Shown piece after piece: positions 12,664-23,154 of a stretch of DNA of 64,000 nucleotides. Position numbers and translations under genes: made by a program. Numbering within the stretch: position 1 is the first letter of the stretch; each line of letters starts with the position of its first letter. Below the pieces are notes generated by a model. It ran no database searches, had not been told where the DNA came from, and worked only from the letters and a program-made list of their open reading frames with translations. The DNA comes from Serripes groenlandicus (taxonomy: Eukaryota; Mollusca; Bivalvia; Cardiida; Cardiidae): NCBI GenBank assembly GCA_031761405.1, contig JASEVX010000013.1:43215425-43279424 (forward strand), written 5' to 3'.

Positions 12664-12972
12664 ATATATTGAGGCGAGCCCACCGACAGCTCAATCGTCA
12701 GCGAAGCAGGCTTTCAATCAAGTGGTTTAGAGTTCGAACCCCAGCTCGTCCAACATTTCTTTCCGACTTTGACAACAGTCCCTGTGACAAGCGTCATTTG
12801 TCTTCAACCAATGGGCTAAGAGACTATTTGGAAATGCAGCCAATTGGTTTGAAAGTCTATTGTCTGGAGTACTGGTCTGAGAGAGCCATGAAACACAGGT
12901 TGGTGAACTGACCGCCGTGATATGACTGAACAATTTGCGAAATACGGGGTAAAACCCAAATCAATCGAGATA
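12664..12972 (+). mobile_element. tRNA-derived SINE, old copy
   Basis: Head with GACAGCTCAATCGTC and GAGTTCGAACCCCAGC, middle GACAACAGTCCCTGTGACAA, end GCCGTGATATGACTGAACAA and an AATCAATCGAG tail. Shared with 34508-34806. Confidence 0.75.
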
Positions 12973-13330
12973 AATGGATTGGGTGACCTAATAATGTATG
13001 CCAGGTGCAACCGCCAAGGATTTAATGTTGCATCAGGTCCTGTTTCAGCGGATTTCGGCAGCTGGCAGCTAAACTTAGCCAGAGTAGGAATTTCCCGATG
13101 TACCGATTTTGTTCGTTTAATGTTTACGCTTTCGATTCTGTTCATTTAGAAACTTTCTTTATAATAAAAAAGAAAAAAATGTCAGTTGCTTAGTAGCTCC
13201 TTTCATCTATGTTAGAAGCAGCAAATATAGAGAAAACAAACTGACCGTAAATATATTCCTTCTCGTCCGATTTACGCCCCTTGTTCCTGACGTATATTCA
13301 CCACATTCTTGTCACATGAAGATAACCTTA

Positions 13331-13480
13331 CTGTATATGGATAACGTGATCAAACGTCAGCTAGTAAGGGTTCAACATGGTGTTCGTTAGATTACTATTA
13401 TTTTACTGTATATAGATAACGTGATCAAACGTCAGCTAGTAAGGGTTCAAAATATTGTTCGTTAGATGACTATTATATTG
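13331..13480. repeat. 75-bp tandem duplication
   Basis: CTGTATAT.GATAACGTGATC and CAGCTAGTAAGGGTTCAA occur twice, 75 bp apart. The other segmental copies near 8470 and 36660 have one unit. Confidence 0.85.
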
Positions 13481-13489
13481 CTGGTTACC

Positions 13490-13790
13490 TGTTTAATTGA
13501 TTAGTGTTATTTCCGTCGCTTTCAACACTTGTTTAATTTAATGACGTCGTTTCCTGTGTTAGTTGCCAGTACTACTGGTTGATTTATCCGAACGACGGCG
13601 TTTCCTGTGTTAGTTGCCAGTACTACTGGTTGATTTATCCTAACACCAGGCAGTCAACCGTATTGCTAACCCCGCAACCCTAAGCGTCAAGGAGGCCAGA
13701 GGGCACCACCATTGTTACACTATTTTATATGACCCGACCGGGGATCGAATTGCACTCGAGGAGGAAGTTAACTGTCTGAATAGAAGTACA
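13490..13790 (-). mobile_element. SINE of the second type with a ~59-bp internal duplication
   Basis: CGTTTCCTGTGTTAGTTGCC-AGTACTACTGGTTGATTTATCC is present twice in tandem. The tRNA-like head lies near 13730-13790 (GACCCGACCGGGGATCGAAT on plus). Confidence 0.6.
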
Positions 13791-13859
13791 TATTGATGAC
13801 GGGAACTAATGGAAACGTTCACAGAACTACACCTTACTGGGTTCATTTTATTTTATCTT

Positions 13860-15075
13860 GCAATGAGCAGATTATGGGATAGCTAACACTGGTATGATAA
13901 ACGTTTTGTTTGCATGTCTACTGGTATGATAAACTTTTATAATATAAATGAGCCGTCCCACCAGAAAACCAAACGTGTTGACTCTGCGAAAAGTATCGAC
14001 CAGGATCAGCATAAGCATGCCGCGTAGGCTAACGCGGACATACACGTTTCGCCTCATGTGGATTTTCTGTTTCAAAAATCATTCCTCAATACCTCTAACC
14101 CCCTGAGACGGAATATGTCGGCCAGGATTAGCATGGATTAGGATACACATTGTTTAAGTACAATCTGAAGCGCGTTCTGTCCTATAATGAGAGGCATATA
14201 TCTATGTTTCCACAAATAGTATAAACGACAATTGCTGAAGATCTATCGTCAGTCTGTTTTCTACCATGAACAGCCTGGTCTACAAATGGAATCCTCAGTC
14301 ATAGAATAGTTCCGATAGAATATCAGTATGCGTTACATCTATATATCAATAAAATGTTTCTCCTTGTTATATAACTTCATCATTTACGTACAACAAGTGG
14401 TTATGATCATGCTTAAAACTAAAAGTTTCGTATCGTGCTTTCGACATGTCTACCTACAACAGGGACGTTATCTTTTTCAAAACATGAATGGTTCCACACT
14501 AACCGACGATTAAGAATCACAAATGTCTTGAATATAGTCCTCTGCATTTGAACTTTGAGTGTTATTTCAATTTGTGTAGCCTCAACTAATTTAAAAGCAA
14601 AGACTTTCAAATCAAATATGCATTTTCAAAACAAGGCGGTCGACATACATGTTGACCTTTCGTGTGTACTGAAGCGACGACCAATCCGCAATACTTACAC
14701 TTCTACTAATAATATGTTCGAGTTAATATTGCCGTGTAAAGGTATTTTGTCACACCAGATATACGAATTAAGTATTAATAATCGAGACATATGGAGTTAA
14801 AGTCGGAACTCTTAAGCTTCAGTATGTCGTGTGTACATAATGTTATTCGGTGCGTATTCATGCACGCGTGTGACGTCATTCTATGTTGGGCTGTTGTGAT
14901 TTGGTATTTAAATTCTTAAAACCTGGTGAAATGAATGGAGATCTACATGTACCAGAAAACATTATTTAGCATGCAAGATTAATAGAATGAGCTTTATCTG
15001 ACTCGGCTTGGAGAAGTGATAATTCTCCCAATCTCGTCAGACACAGTTCATATATTAAAGTCAAGGACGTAATAT
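13860..15075. repeat. Segmental duplicate of 23155-24800
   Basis: Shared phrases include CAATGAGCAGATTA, CACTGGTATGATAAAC, GCCGCGTAGGCTAAC, TTACGTACA and CTTAAAACTAAAAGTTTCGTA. Short frames inside have no support as genes. Confidence 0.8.
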
Positions 15076-15689
15076 TCTCTATATTTATATAGCACAAGGC
15101 TAGTATTACATCAAAGTCTTAAGCGAGTAAGTTGTGATATGATAATCAATTGACCGTGGACATCTGAATATGTTATTCGTATCACTATATTCGACAATCG
15201 GTAGATACGGTACGTCCATATACTTATATATTGCGATATCTTATCAAAACATCAAAATAATTAAATATAGAAGAAAATCAATGTGAATGGTTTACTGCAT
15301 TAAAAAGAATACAACCACATATTAAGCATGTTTCTGTCTAGACAGAGTTGATAGCTGATCTTTGGATAGAACGTATCACGTGGGGTGTGTCCTCTAGCAT
15401 ACATTGATACCAGCTTCGATTTACAATGCAAATGATTAACGAATGTTGTTGGGGATGTGAAGGTGCCAGAAAACCGCGGTTTAACTCCTTCCCTTAGTTA
15501 AACGTATGTTAATGCATCTGCATTTGACAGATTATGGAAACTTAAAGGCAAAAAGGAGAAATCGCACTTTTTAAGAAAAAAAAAATGCAATTATGTTTTC
15601 AACTCTTTTCAATTCAAGGTTTCAAATTTAAAAAAAAAATACTTTTAGTAGAGGTTTTCTATTTATTCACCGACTTTGGCTTTACCCAA

Positions 15690-16700
15690 GACTGACCTTT
15701 ATCTACCATCAAGACTGATATTGGGGTATATATATTGATCATGTACATTTGTATATATATAACACTGCAATATTAATAATTTAAATTAATCGCGTCATCA
15801 AGTACCTTTGGAGAAGATTAAAGGGCAAATAATCTACCTACAACAAGTCTGATCTCAATTTACTATCTTCACTGACACTGAGGGATATTTATTGATCATG
15901 TACATTTGTATATATGTAACACTGCAATATTAATAATTTAAATTAATCGCGTCATCAAATACCTTTGGAGATTATTAAAGGGCAAATAATCTACCTACAA
16001 CAAGTCTGATCTCAATTTGCTATCTTCACTGATACTGGGGGATATTTATTGATCATGTGAATTCGTATATATGTAACACTGCAATATTAATAATTTAAAT
16101 TAATCGCGTCATCAAATACCTTTGGAGAATATTAAAGGGCAAATAATCTGCCTACAACAAGCCTGATCTCAATCTACTATCTTAACTGATATTTGTGATA
16201 TTTATTGATCATGTACATGTGTATAAATGTCCCATTGCAAATTGTTTCATTTAACTGCGTCATCCGATACCTATGGATAATACAGAAGGGTAAATCATCT
16301 TCCTATCCCAAGTCTGATCTCAATCTACTGAAATGACTGATAGTCGGGGGATACCAATTGAACAGTGGCAATTGCATAAGTAATACTGTAATATAATTAG
16401 TTTATTTATAGTACGTCATCCGATACATATGAAGAATATAAAATGGTTAATCATCTTCCTACCCCAAATCTGATCTCAATCTTCTGACTTGACTAATATT
16501 GGGTATGCTTATTGACAGTGGACGCTTGAATATATACCACTCTAATATAATTAGTTTATTTATAGTTCGTCATCCGATACCTATCATAAAGTAAAGTGTT
16601 AAGCACATTCAATTTTGATTTAACACAAGTCTGGTCCCAATATGTAATAATCGGGACTGATATTGGGGACATTTAGGACCATGGACGATCGAATATCTTA
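15690..16700. repeat. 157-bp satellite, 6-7 units
   Basis: ATTGATCATGTACATTTGTA-type phrases recur at 15737, 15894, 16051 and 16207 with 156-157-bp spacing; later units (to about 16690) are more diverged. Two units are present at 9480-9720 and about one at 37430-37560. Confidence 0.85.
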
Positions 16701-16712
16701 CACCGCAATACA

Positions 16713-16938
16713 GGGTGAGAGAGAAGGAGATTTTAATAAAAGAGCTTACTATTTATAATGCTGACACTCAACTGTCCATATGTTTAATTGGTGTTTGTTT
16801 GTTTGATTCCTAATGAAATTATATTATGATTGTATTTGTAATTCTGATATCGTTTTAGAAGGCATCATGGGAGATTAGTGTTAACTCACTAAATGAATCA
16901 TCTTCTTAAAATAAAGTATTATTATTATCATTATTATT
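16713..16938 (+). mobile_element. Truncated retroposon (LINE-like 3' end) with TSD AATACA
   Basis: A 226-bp insert ends in AAAATAAAGTATTATTATTATC, an AATAAA followed by an ATT tail, as in 5'-truncated non-LTR elements. It is flanked by AATACA at 16707-16712 and 16939-16944. The duplicated locus at 37571-37592 has a single AATACA and no insert. Confidence 0.8.
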
Positions 16939-16944
16939 AATACA

Positions 16945-17340
16945 CCTAGATTAATCCAAATGTGTAATCCGATGCCTATCAATAATGTTGAGGATAAATC
17001 ACGTTCAAAAACTGTGATTTACGCAAGTCGGGTTTTAATCAGTTATAGTGAAGGATATCGGGGAACATTTTGATCGCAGACAGAACAACTCCTTTAAATG
17101 ATATGTGTCATTCCAAGATTTTGGACCGTCGTGCCGGTTTGATACTCGCTCGCGTATTACAAATCACAGTACTGATCTATAATTCAGAGATAAAGAATAA
17201 GTGTTTTAGATCGTGAGTAACTGACTTGAATGCTTTGAAAGCTTTAGAAAGCGGAGTTAACCAAAATTCATATGTGTGTCCTATTTCTGTTTCAAAGAGA
17301 TTACAACGATATTAAGATTTAGTTCATGGGAAATGCTAAG
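16945..17340. other. Diverged duplicate of 37583-37980, no gene
   Basis: ATGCCTATCAATGAT-like and GAGGATAAATCACGTTC phrases are shared with 37610-37650. Otherwise unannotated. Confidence 0.5.
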
Positions 17341-17516
17341 TTGATTGATTGATTGGGGTTTAAAGCCGTTTTCAACAGTATTTCAGTCATATCACGGCGA
17401 CCATAATTTCCAAGGAAATTGCTGCCTTTCCACATTGGTGAAAGACGAATGACGCTTGTCACAGTGACTTTTGTCAAAGGTCGGAAAGAATGTTGGCCGA
17501 GATGGGATTCATATGT
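17341..17516 (-). mobile_element. SINE truncated inside its tRNA head
   Basis: Contains the tail (GATTGATTGATTGGGG on plus), the 3' module and middle, then stops at GAGATGGGATTC where the 40/60-bp array begins. The A-box is missing. Confidence 0.75.
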
Positions 17517-18513
17517 TACACGTTAGGCTGTCTATATGTTCAGTATGTCCATATGTTACAAGTTAGGCTGTCTATAGGTTCAGTTTGTCCATATGTTACG
17601 AGTTAGGCTGTCTATAGGTTCAGTTTGTCCATATGTTACAAGTTATGCTGTCTATATGTTCAGTATGTCCATATGTAACAAGTTAGGCTGTCTATATGTT
17701 CAGTATGTCCATATGCTACAAGTTATGCTGTTTATATGTTCACCACAGACGCTATTGGATCAGTATGTCCATATGTAACAATTGATGTTGTCTATATGTT
17801 CAGTATGTCCATATGTTACAAGTTAAGCTGTCTATATGTTTACCACAGACACTATTGGTTCAGTATGTCCATAGGTAACAAGTTAGGCTGTCTATATGTT
17901 CAGTATGTCCATATGTAACACTTTATGCTGTCTATATGTTCAGTATGTCCATATGCTACAAGTTATGCTGTCTATATGTTTACCACAGACACTATTGGTT
18001 CAGTTTGTCCATATGTTACAAGTTAAGCTGTCTATATGTTTACCACAGACACTATTGGTTCAGTATGTCCATATGTAACAAGTTAGGCTGCCTATATGTT
18101 TACCACAGACGACTATTGGTTCAGTATGTCTATGTGTAACAAGTTAGGCTGTCTATATGTTTACCACAGACACTATTGGTTCAGTATGTCTATGTGTAAC
18201 AAGTTAGGCTGTCTATATGTTTACCACAGACGACTATTGGTTCAGTATGTCCATATGTAACACGTTAAGCTGTCTATATGTTTACCACAGACACTATTGG
18301 TTCAGTATGTCCATATGTTACAAGTTAAGCTGTCTATATGTTTACCACAGACACTATTAGTTCAGTATGTCCATATGTTACAAGTTAGGCTGTCTATATG
18401 TTTACCACAGACGCTATTAGTTCAGTATGTCAATATGTAACAAGTTAGGCTGTCTATATGTTCAGTATGTCCATATGTTCAAGTTAGGCTGTCTATATGT
18501 TTACCACAGACGA
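17517..18513. repeat. Modular 40/60-bp minisatellite
   Basis: A 40-bp unit (AAGTTAGGCTGTCTATATG, TTCAGTATGTCCATATGT) alternates with a 60-bp form that carries an extra 20-bp module (TTACCACAGACACTATTGG). Block starts at 17521, 17561, 17601, 17641, 17681 and onward stay in exact 20-bp register until about 18111. Short frames (MFSMSICYKL...) are a by-product. Confidence 0.95.
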
Positions 18514-18534
18514 CTGTAAAATAATTTAATCACG

Positions 18535-18850
18535 TGCACGGGCAAGAAAGGGGATATCTCAGAACAGTTTCCATCGTTCACATAACAGGTGTATCACAGT
18601 CAATATATAACAATACTGCATGCACACAGTTAAGTATGAGGATATCGCATAACCGTTTCCACCGTGCACATAACTGAATTATCACCGACAAAATATAAAA
18701 ATACTGCATGTTCACAGTTAAGTAAGGGGATATCACATAACCGTTTCCTTTCCGCAAATATCTTTATCATCACAGTCATAAACAACAAAATGCATGTAAA
18801 CAGTTAAAGAAAGGGATATCACAGAACCGTTTCATTCCATCACATAACTA
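18535..18850. repeat. ~85-bp decayed repeat in the gene A 3' flank
   Basis: ACTGCATG.ACACAGTTAAGTA, GGGGATATC and CATAAC recur three to four times. The same motif lies beside gene B (41510-41760) and the gene C remnant (60890-61080), so it belongs to the duplicated gene unit. Confidence 0.75.
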
Positions 18851-18870
18851 AATAATTACACTAAAATAAA

Positions 18871-18876
18871 TTTAAT
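18871..18876 (-). terminator. Candidate variant polyadenylation signal of gene A
   Basis: ATTAAA on the minus strand about 90 nt after the gene A stop. No AATAAA was seen in the nearest 3' flank, a difference from gene B. Confidence 0.25.
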
Positions 18877-18963
18877 TGGATATATCGATACACGCAGCAA
18901 CAGTAAAGCAGATCATCGTGTCTCAATGACTACATGTTAAGACACCGTGCTAGATGATTAATT

Positions 18964-20653
18964 TTAATTGAGTTTAAATACCAAGAATGATGTCCCATAC
19001 TGTCCTATAACGAGTGTCTTATCGTTGGGTCTGTACGCCAGACAATAAGGCTTGTCAATTTCATCCTTAGATGTTAAGATAATCTTCTGTTTGATACCGT
19101 CACTATTCACCACGTGTAGATTGTTAGAGTCTCTTCCGCACACTATGAGGTTGTCATATGAGTCAAACAACACACCAAGACTACCACTAAGCTGACTGTC
19201 AGTATATGTATACAGTGTAGTTCCAGTGCTGTCATAACACTGCACGTCATGTGTAAACGTACTAATAACGATTCTGTCACCGGCACCGTTGACAGCTAGG
19301 TAGTAAAGATTACCCTGACTAACGTTAAACGTGTTCACAGTGTCACCAATCATTGTCAGTACTTTAACCGTTCCCCCGTGTCCTGTATTATTACGGCAAG
19401 TGACGTATATTCTATCATTTTTACAGTCAACACCCCAACAATTCATTTCGACTGGAATTGATTTTCCCTTCGCAATGGCCCCGGAAATATTCAAAAATTG
19501 AAGACATTTATCATCTCTTTGACTCACGATAACCTGGTTCTTGGATACAACCGCCATATCCCACACACAGTTGATGTTTGCCTCGCTTTCGATGTTGAAG
19601 TCTTGTGAAAATACTTTGACCGAACAGCTCCCATTACCTTCACAAACGACTATTCGCCCATCTGGCATGCACACATCCTGTGACAGCACTAGTTGGCCCA
19701 ATATTAATGTCTCTTCTTGTCACCGACGATATTTGTGAGAAACAAATGCAAAAATCATCCGATGAAATTGGATCATCTGTTTTGAATGTACCAATTGAGG
19801 TTATATCGGACATGAAGGTCACGAGTTTGTCGGACTTGTGAAATTCTAAATTGCTTGGTTGTATTTCCTTCATTATATCATCTTTTGCTTCTTTCCCTTC
19901 GCCTAATTTGTGTTTCTCTTTCGTCATAAGAATAAACAAGGCATCTGCATTTGCATTTCCAAGACATTCAAACGAATTAATAATTTCTTGTATATCTTCG
20001 CTCAGTTCGTCGGATAGCTTAATATCATTTTCGGCATCAACCATTAGTTTCTTTTCTATCACAGAAATAGTGTCTTCCATATCCTTCGCTAATTTCTCAA
20101 TCCATTCAATGACTTCTTTTTTCAATTCAATAACTTCCTGTTTGGATTTTCTGCAACTTATGTGTATCTGTCTTTTATCGTTTTCCCTTGTCTCCTTTAG
20201 TTCTTTCATATCTGACGACAAGGATCTGGTATTCTCTAAAAACAGCGCAATGTCATTCTGTGTCTGTGCTTCTTGTGCAACTTCCTTCATCGTCTTAACT
20301 TTACATCGTCTGTGTTTTGTTCTTTTGCAACGGTCGCATATGGCTTCATCATGACTTAAACATAACAATGTAAGGTTTTCTGCATCATGGACTGTGCATG
20401 TCATGACGGACAAAATCAGTGCTTTCTGTTTTATTGAGTCCCGCTTCGACACGTCGAATGGTTTAAGTTCGTGATCACGTGTAGCTCTTAAACGTCGATG
20501 GAATTCTTCACACGTGTCGCATAGATATTCAGAACAGACCTGACAGAATGTCCCTGCATGTGTATTTACTCCTCCATATTTGCAAGGATCACACATCCTT
20601 GTTGGATCTTCGTCGGACAGATTTGTGTGTCCAGCAATATTTGCTTCAGCCAT
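18964..20653 (-). pseudogene. Gene A: frameshifted paralogue of the TRIM-like gene B
   Basis: Two overlapping frames together match the whole length of gene B. The upstream frame (20653-19640) gives both B-boxes and the coiled coil; the downstream frame (about 19668-18964) gives the propeller. The break is at 19669: gene B reads GTG-TTT-ATG where this copy reads GTG-C-ATG, a net loss of 2 nt after residue 328. Restoring frame would give 563 residues, that is gene B minus its six-residue insertion. The C-terminus (ending FLVFKLN) resembles the usual end of this family as I remember it, so this copy may keep the ancestral tail. There are no other stops or indels, so the lesion is recent, or is an assembly error, or is an allele. 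Gene B lies 21.7 kb away in the same orientation. Confidence 0.75.
19640..20653 (-). CDS. Open N-terminal part of gene A: two B-boxes and coiled coil, no propeller
   Basis: This 337-residue frame is the part of gene A that would actually be translated from the conserved ATG. It contains a first B-box (MCDPC, CQVC, CDTC, then two His), a second B-box (CTVH, CLSH, CDRC, H) and a coiled coil rich in Lys and Glu. The last dozen or so residues, after the sequence TGCV, are out of frame with gene B. If transcribed it would make a truncated B-box/coiled-coil protein that could still oligomerise with the gene B product; that is inference. It may equally be only a pseudogene fragment or the result of an indel error. 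Confidence 0.5.
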   Translation of the reverse strand: MAEANIAGHTNLSDEDPTRMCDPCKYGGVNTHAGTFCQVCSEYLCDTCEEFHRRLRATRDHELKPFDVSKRDSIKQKALILSVMTCTVHDAENLTLLCLSHDEAICDRCKRTKHRRCKVKTMKEVAQEAQTQNDIALFLENTRSLSSDMKELKETRENDKRQIHISCRKSKQEVIELKKEVIEWIEKLAKDMEDTISVIEKKLMVDAENDIKLSDELSEDIQEIINSFECLGNANADALFILMTKEKHKLGEGKEAKDDIMKEIQPSNLEFHKSDKLVTFMSDITSIGTFKTDDPISSDDFCICFSQISSVTRRDINIGPTSAVTGCVHARWANSRL

Positions 20654-20665
20654 TATTTGTTGATT

Positions 20666-20668
20666 CTG
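20666..20668 (-). other. Candidate 3' splice acceptor upstream of gene A start
   Basis: On the minus strand a T-rich run ends in TTACAG 12 nt before the ATG. Gene B has an acceptor-like TTTCAG at exactly the same distance (44082-44084), although the 12 nt between differ. This fits a 5'-UTR intron with a non-coding first exon further upstream; no donor was identified. Confidence 0.5.
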
Positions 20669-20679
20669 TAATGAGATTA

Positions 20680-21395
20680 AACAACTCTTTGTTTAAATTC
20701 GGCGAAGCATTATTATCAAGTTAAAACCTAAATAAAGTACACACATCTAGTATACTTACTATATGTTTTCGATGCGAAAACAAATCTAAAATGTATTAGG
20801 ACGTATAACAGTTTTCAATATATAATACTTCATCAGTGATTATGTTGATGATGATATGATGATGTTGTAGGTGTTATTGAGGACTCAATCAACCGTTTCC
20901 CTGTAGTTTATAGGTTTACAATTATATATACTTACATCTATTGATAATCAAGCCTCGGTCATGTGTATACATTATTAAGAATATGTGAATTTATGTATCC
21001 ACTTGACGTGATCTACCACGGTTTAAATGTTGAAATGCGTAGACCTATATGCGAAAATATGTTTGTGCTGTATAAAGCTAATATGAGCTATATTAAACAT
21101 TATCTTTCATTTGATAACAGATAAAACATAGCATTCAACTATACCTCTTAAATAATTATTCCGTTTATACAATCGGTCACAATGCTACAACAAAAGTTTA
21201 AGTTAAGGATTTACTGTACTTGCTAAAAATGTTTTTCTTCCGTAGTTTAATATGACAGATAGCACTATATACACTTGCGATATAATAATGTTAGTAAAAA
21301 TACCCGCCTTTCCTTTTAAATGAGTTTAAAAGTCTTTAGCTTGTTGCATTAAATGTGTAAACGTGAGTGTATAATCTATATATGTATGTTTATAT
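20680..21395. other. Upstream region of gene A, duplicated upstream of gene B
   Basis: Matches 46020-46560 (GATGATGATATGATGATG against CATGATGATATAATAATG; AAAAGTTTAAG; TAGCTTGTTGCAT against TAGCTGGTTGCAT). The promoter and first non-coding exon, if any, should lie here; no convincing TATA box or donor was chosen. Confidence 0.5.
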
Positions 21396-21680
21396 GATTG
21401 ATTGATTGATTGAATGGGGTCTTACGCCGGTTTTAACAATTTCTCAGTTCACCTACTCATGCATTTCCTGGTTTGCTCACACCAGTACTCCACACAACAA
21501 TCTTCCCAAGCAACTAGCTACTTTGCCACATAGACTTTGCCCATTGGTGGAAGACGAATGACGCATGTCGCATTGACTTTTTGTCAATTGTCGGAAAGAA
21601 GGTTGGCCCAGCCTGGATTCGAACTCACAACCCCTGGATTGACAGCCCGCGTCGCTACCAACTGAGCTACCGGGGCTCGG
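21396..21680 (-). mobile_element. tRNA-derived SINE, full length
   Basis: Nearly identical to 10401-10694, with head CCCCGGTAGCTCAGTTGGTAG (A-box), GTTCGAATCC (B-box), 3' module and an (AATC)n tail. The corresponding place upstream of gene B (near 46575) has no insert. Confidence 0.85.
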
Positions 21681-22370
21681 CATATTTATATATGAGATGC
21701 AGCGAAAGTGTTTGAATAAGTTATGTTTGTAAGACTGTTGACTTAAGCGTACATGGAAGGTTGGGATAGGGGAAACAATCAGACGACAATCATCTCAAGG
21801 GCTTTATTTGATTATTATAAATCCTAAATCTGATGGATAAATATTTCGATTTATGTATGTGTGTAGCAATTGGTCACTTATTTCAGATTTGTTCAATGTT
21901 GATGTGTTTGTATATCGTTTTTCCTATACTTTGACAATAATTAATCATCGGCAAAGATCAATGACCGGGGCGGGTTTCGGACCTATGACCTTTGGACTGA
22001 TATACCTCGTGGATACGAATTCTGGACGTCAAACCAATTTGCTTTAAAGACACACCACTTCCTCATGTTGTTAAATAATTCAAAACACGATGGATGTATA
22101 TTTCCAATGATGTATATGTCTATCGTTAATCATCGATCATGGATTGATAAATGAATGAATGAATGGTGTTTTAAGGCCCGTCCACAACTAAGGTCATTTT
22201 GGGTATTGATAAATGAATGCATAAATGAATGTATACGCGAACTAATGAACGGACAAATGGACGGACGAACGATCGATTGAACGATCCAATGGGTGTATCA
22301 ATTGAAGTATTACTAGTGGTTTTAAGAAGCATTGACACCTGTTATTAATCAGTTATGAACATTATAAAAT
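21681..22370. other. No recognisable gene
   Basis: AT-rich sequence with short GAATG and GGACG simple runs near 22150-22270. No domain-bearing frame. Confidence 0.45.
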
Positions 22371-23060
22371 ACGTGATCAGGAATGTATGAGTAGTTAAAA
22401 ATATAATGTTCATAGCAACGAAATAAAGAAGGAATATATTAAGTTGTATTGTACCTAAGTTTACCCTCGTATACATGCATATCATGAGTAAAGTAATCAA
22501 TACGTGTATTATTCAATATTTCAATATTTACCCTATTATCTTACATGCTCTTTATAACAGACCCTACTCTCAAGTGTGTACTATATTATGTTATGAACAT
22601 CAATTGACATCTGACACATGAATATAAAATACAATCTGGACCGACATATTTAGGAAATACATGTATTCAATGATTTTGTTCACTTAACCTTAAGACTGGG
22701 GGTATACTTATGAAATACTTATGAAATACGTGATGAGGAATGTATGAGTAGTTAAAAATATAATGTTCATAGCAACGAAATAAAGAAGGAATATATTAAG
22801 TTGTATTGTACCTAAGTTAACCCCCGTATACATGTAGCTAATGTGTAAAGTAATCAATACTTGTATTTGATTATACGAAGTTATCCAATATTTCAATATT
22901 TACTCTATTATCTAACATGTCCTTTATAACAGACCCTACTTCCAGTGTGTAATGTGTCAGATGTCAATTGATGTAAATAAAATACAATCTGAACCGACAT
23001 ATTTAGGAAATACATGTATTCAATGATTTTTTTTTGCTTAACCTTTTAAAAGACTGGTGG
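22340..23060. repeat. ~357-bp tandem duplication
   Basis: GGAATGTATGAGTAGTTAAA starts at about 22380 and again at about 22737, followed by long colinear matches (CAACGAAATAAAGAAGGAAT, TTGTATTGTACCTAAGTT). A weaker copy of its later part lies at 56230-56470. Confidence 0.85.
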
Positions 23061-23154
23061 TATAACAGGGAACACATCGTTTAAGAATGACAAAATCGTT
23101 CTTTTTGAATATTTGTTTCGTAGTATCAAGGAAATGGTTGAAACACGTTTTATC

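Larger units (their letters stand above)
12250..15480. repeat. Segmental duplication, left copy (partner 34080-37440)
   Basis: Colinear matches include AACCAGCCGGAGTATCAA, TATCGGCAGGGATATTGTC, AAATTGCTCGAGGGAGAAAT, ACGCCCC and AACGTGATCAAACGTCAGCT. The SINE at the same relative position is shared, so it was present before duplication. This copy has about 1.2 kb (13860-15075) that is absent from the partner but duplicated at 23155-24800. Confidence 0.8.

Noticed and set aside
17593..18139. Repeated Tyr/Cys-rich frames
   Set aside because: By-products of the 40/60-bp minisatellite; the 40-bp units shift the frame each time.
17517..18513. CRISPR-like regular array
   Set aside because: No unique spacers between repeats; the whole unit is repeated, and the DNA is eukaryotic.
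19851..20354. 167-codon plus-strand frame opposite gene A
   Set aside because: Antisense shadow of the coiled-coil coding region; Ser/Phe-rich, as expected from complementing Lys/Glu codons.
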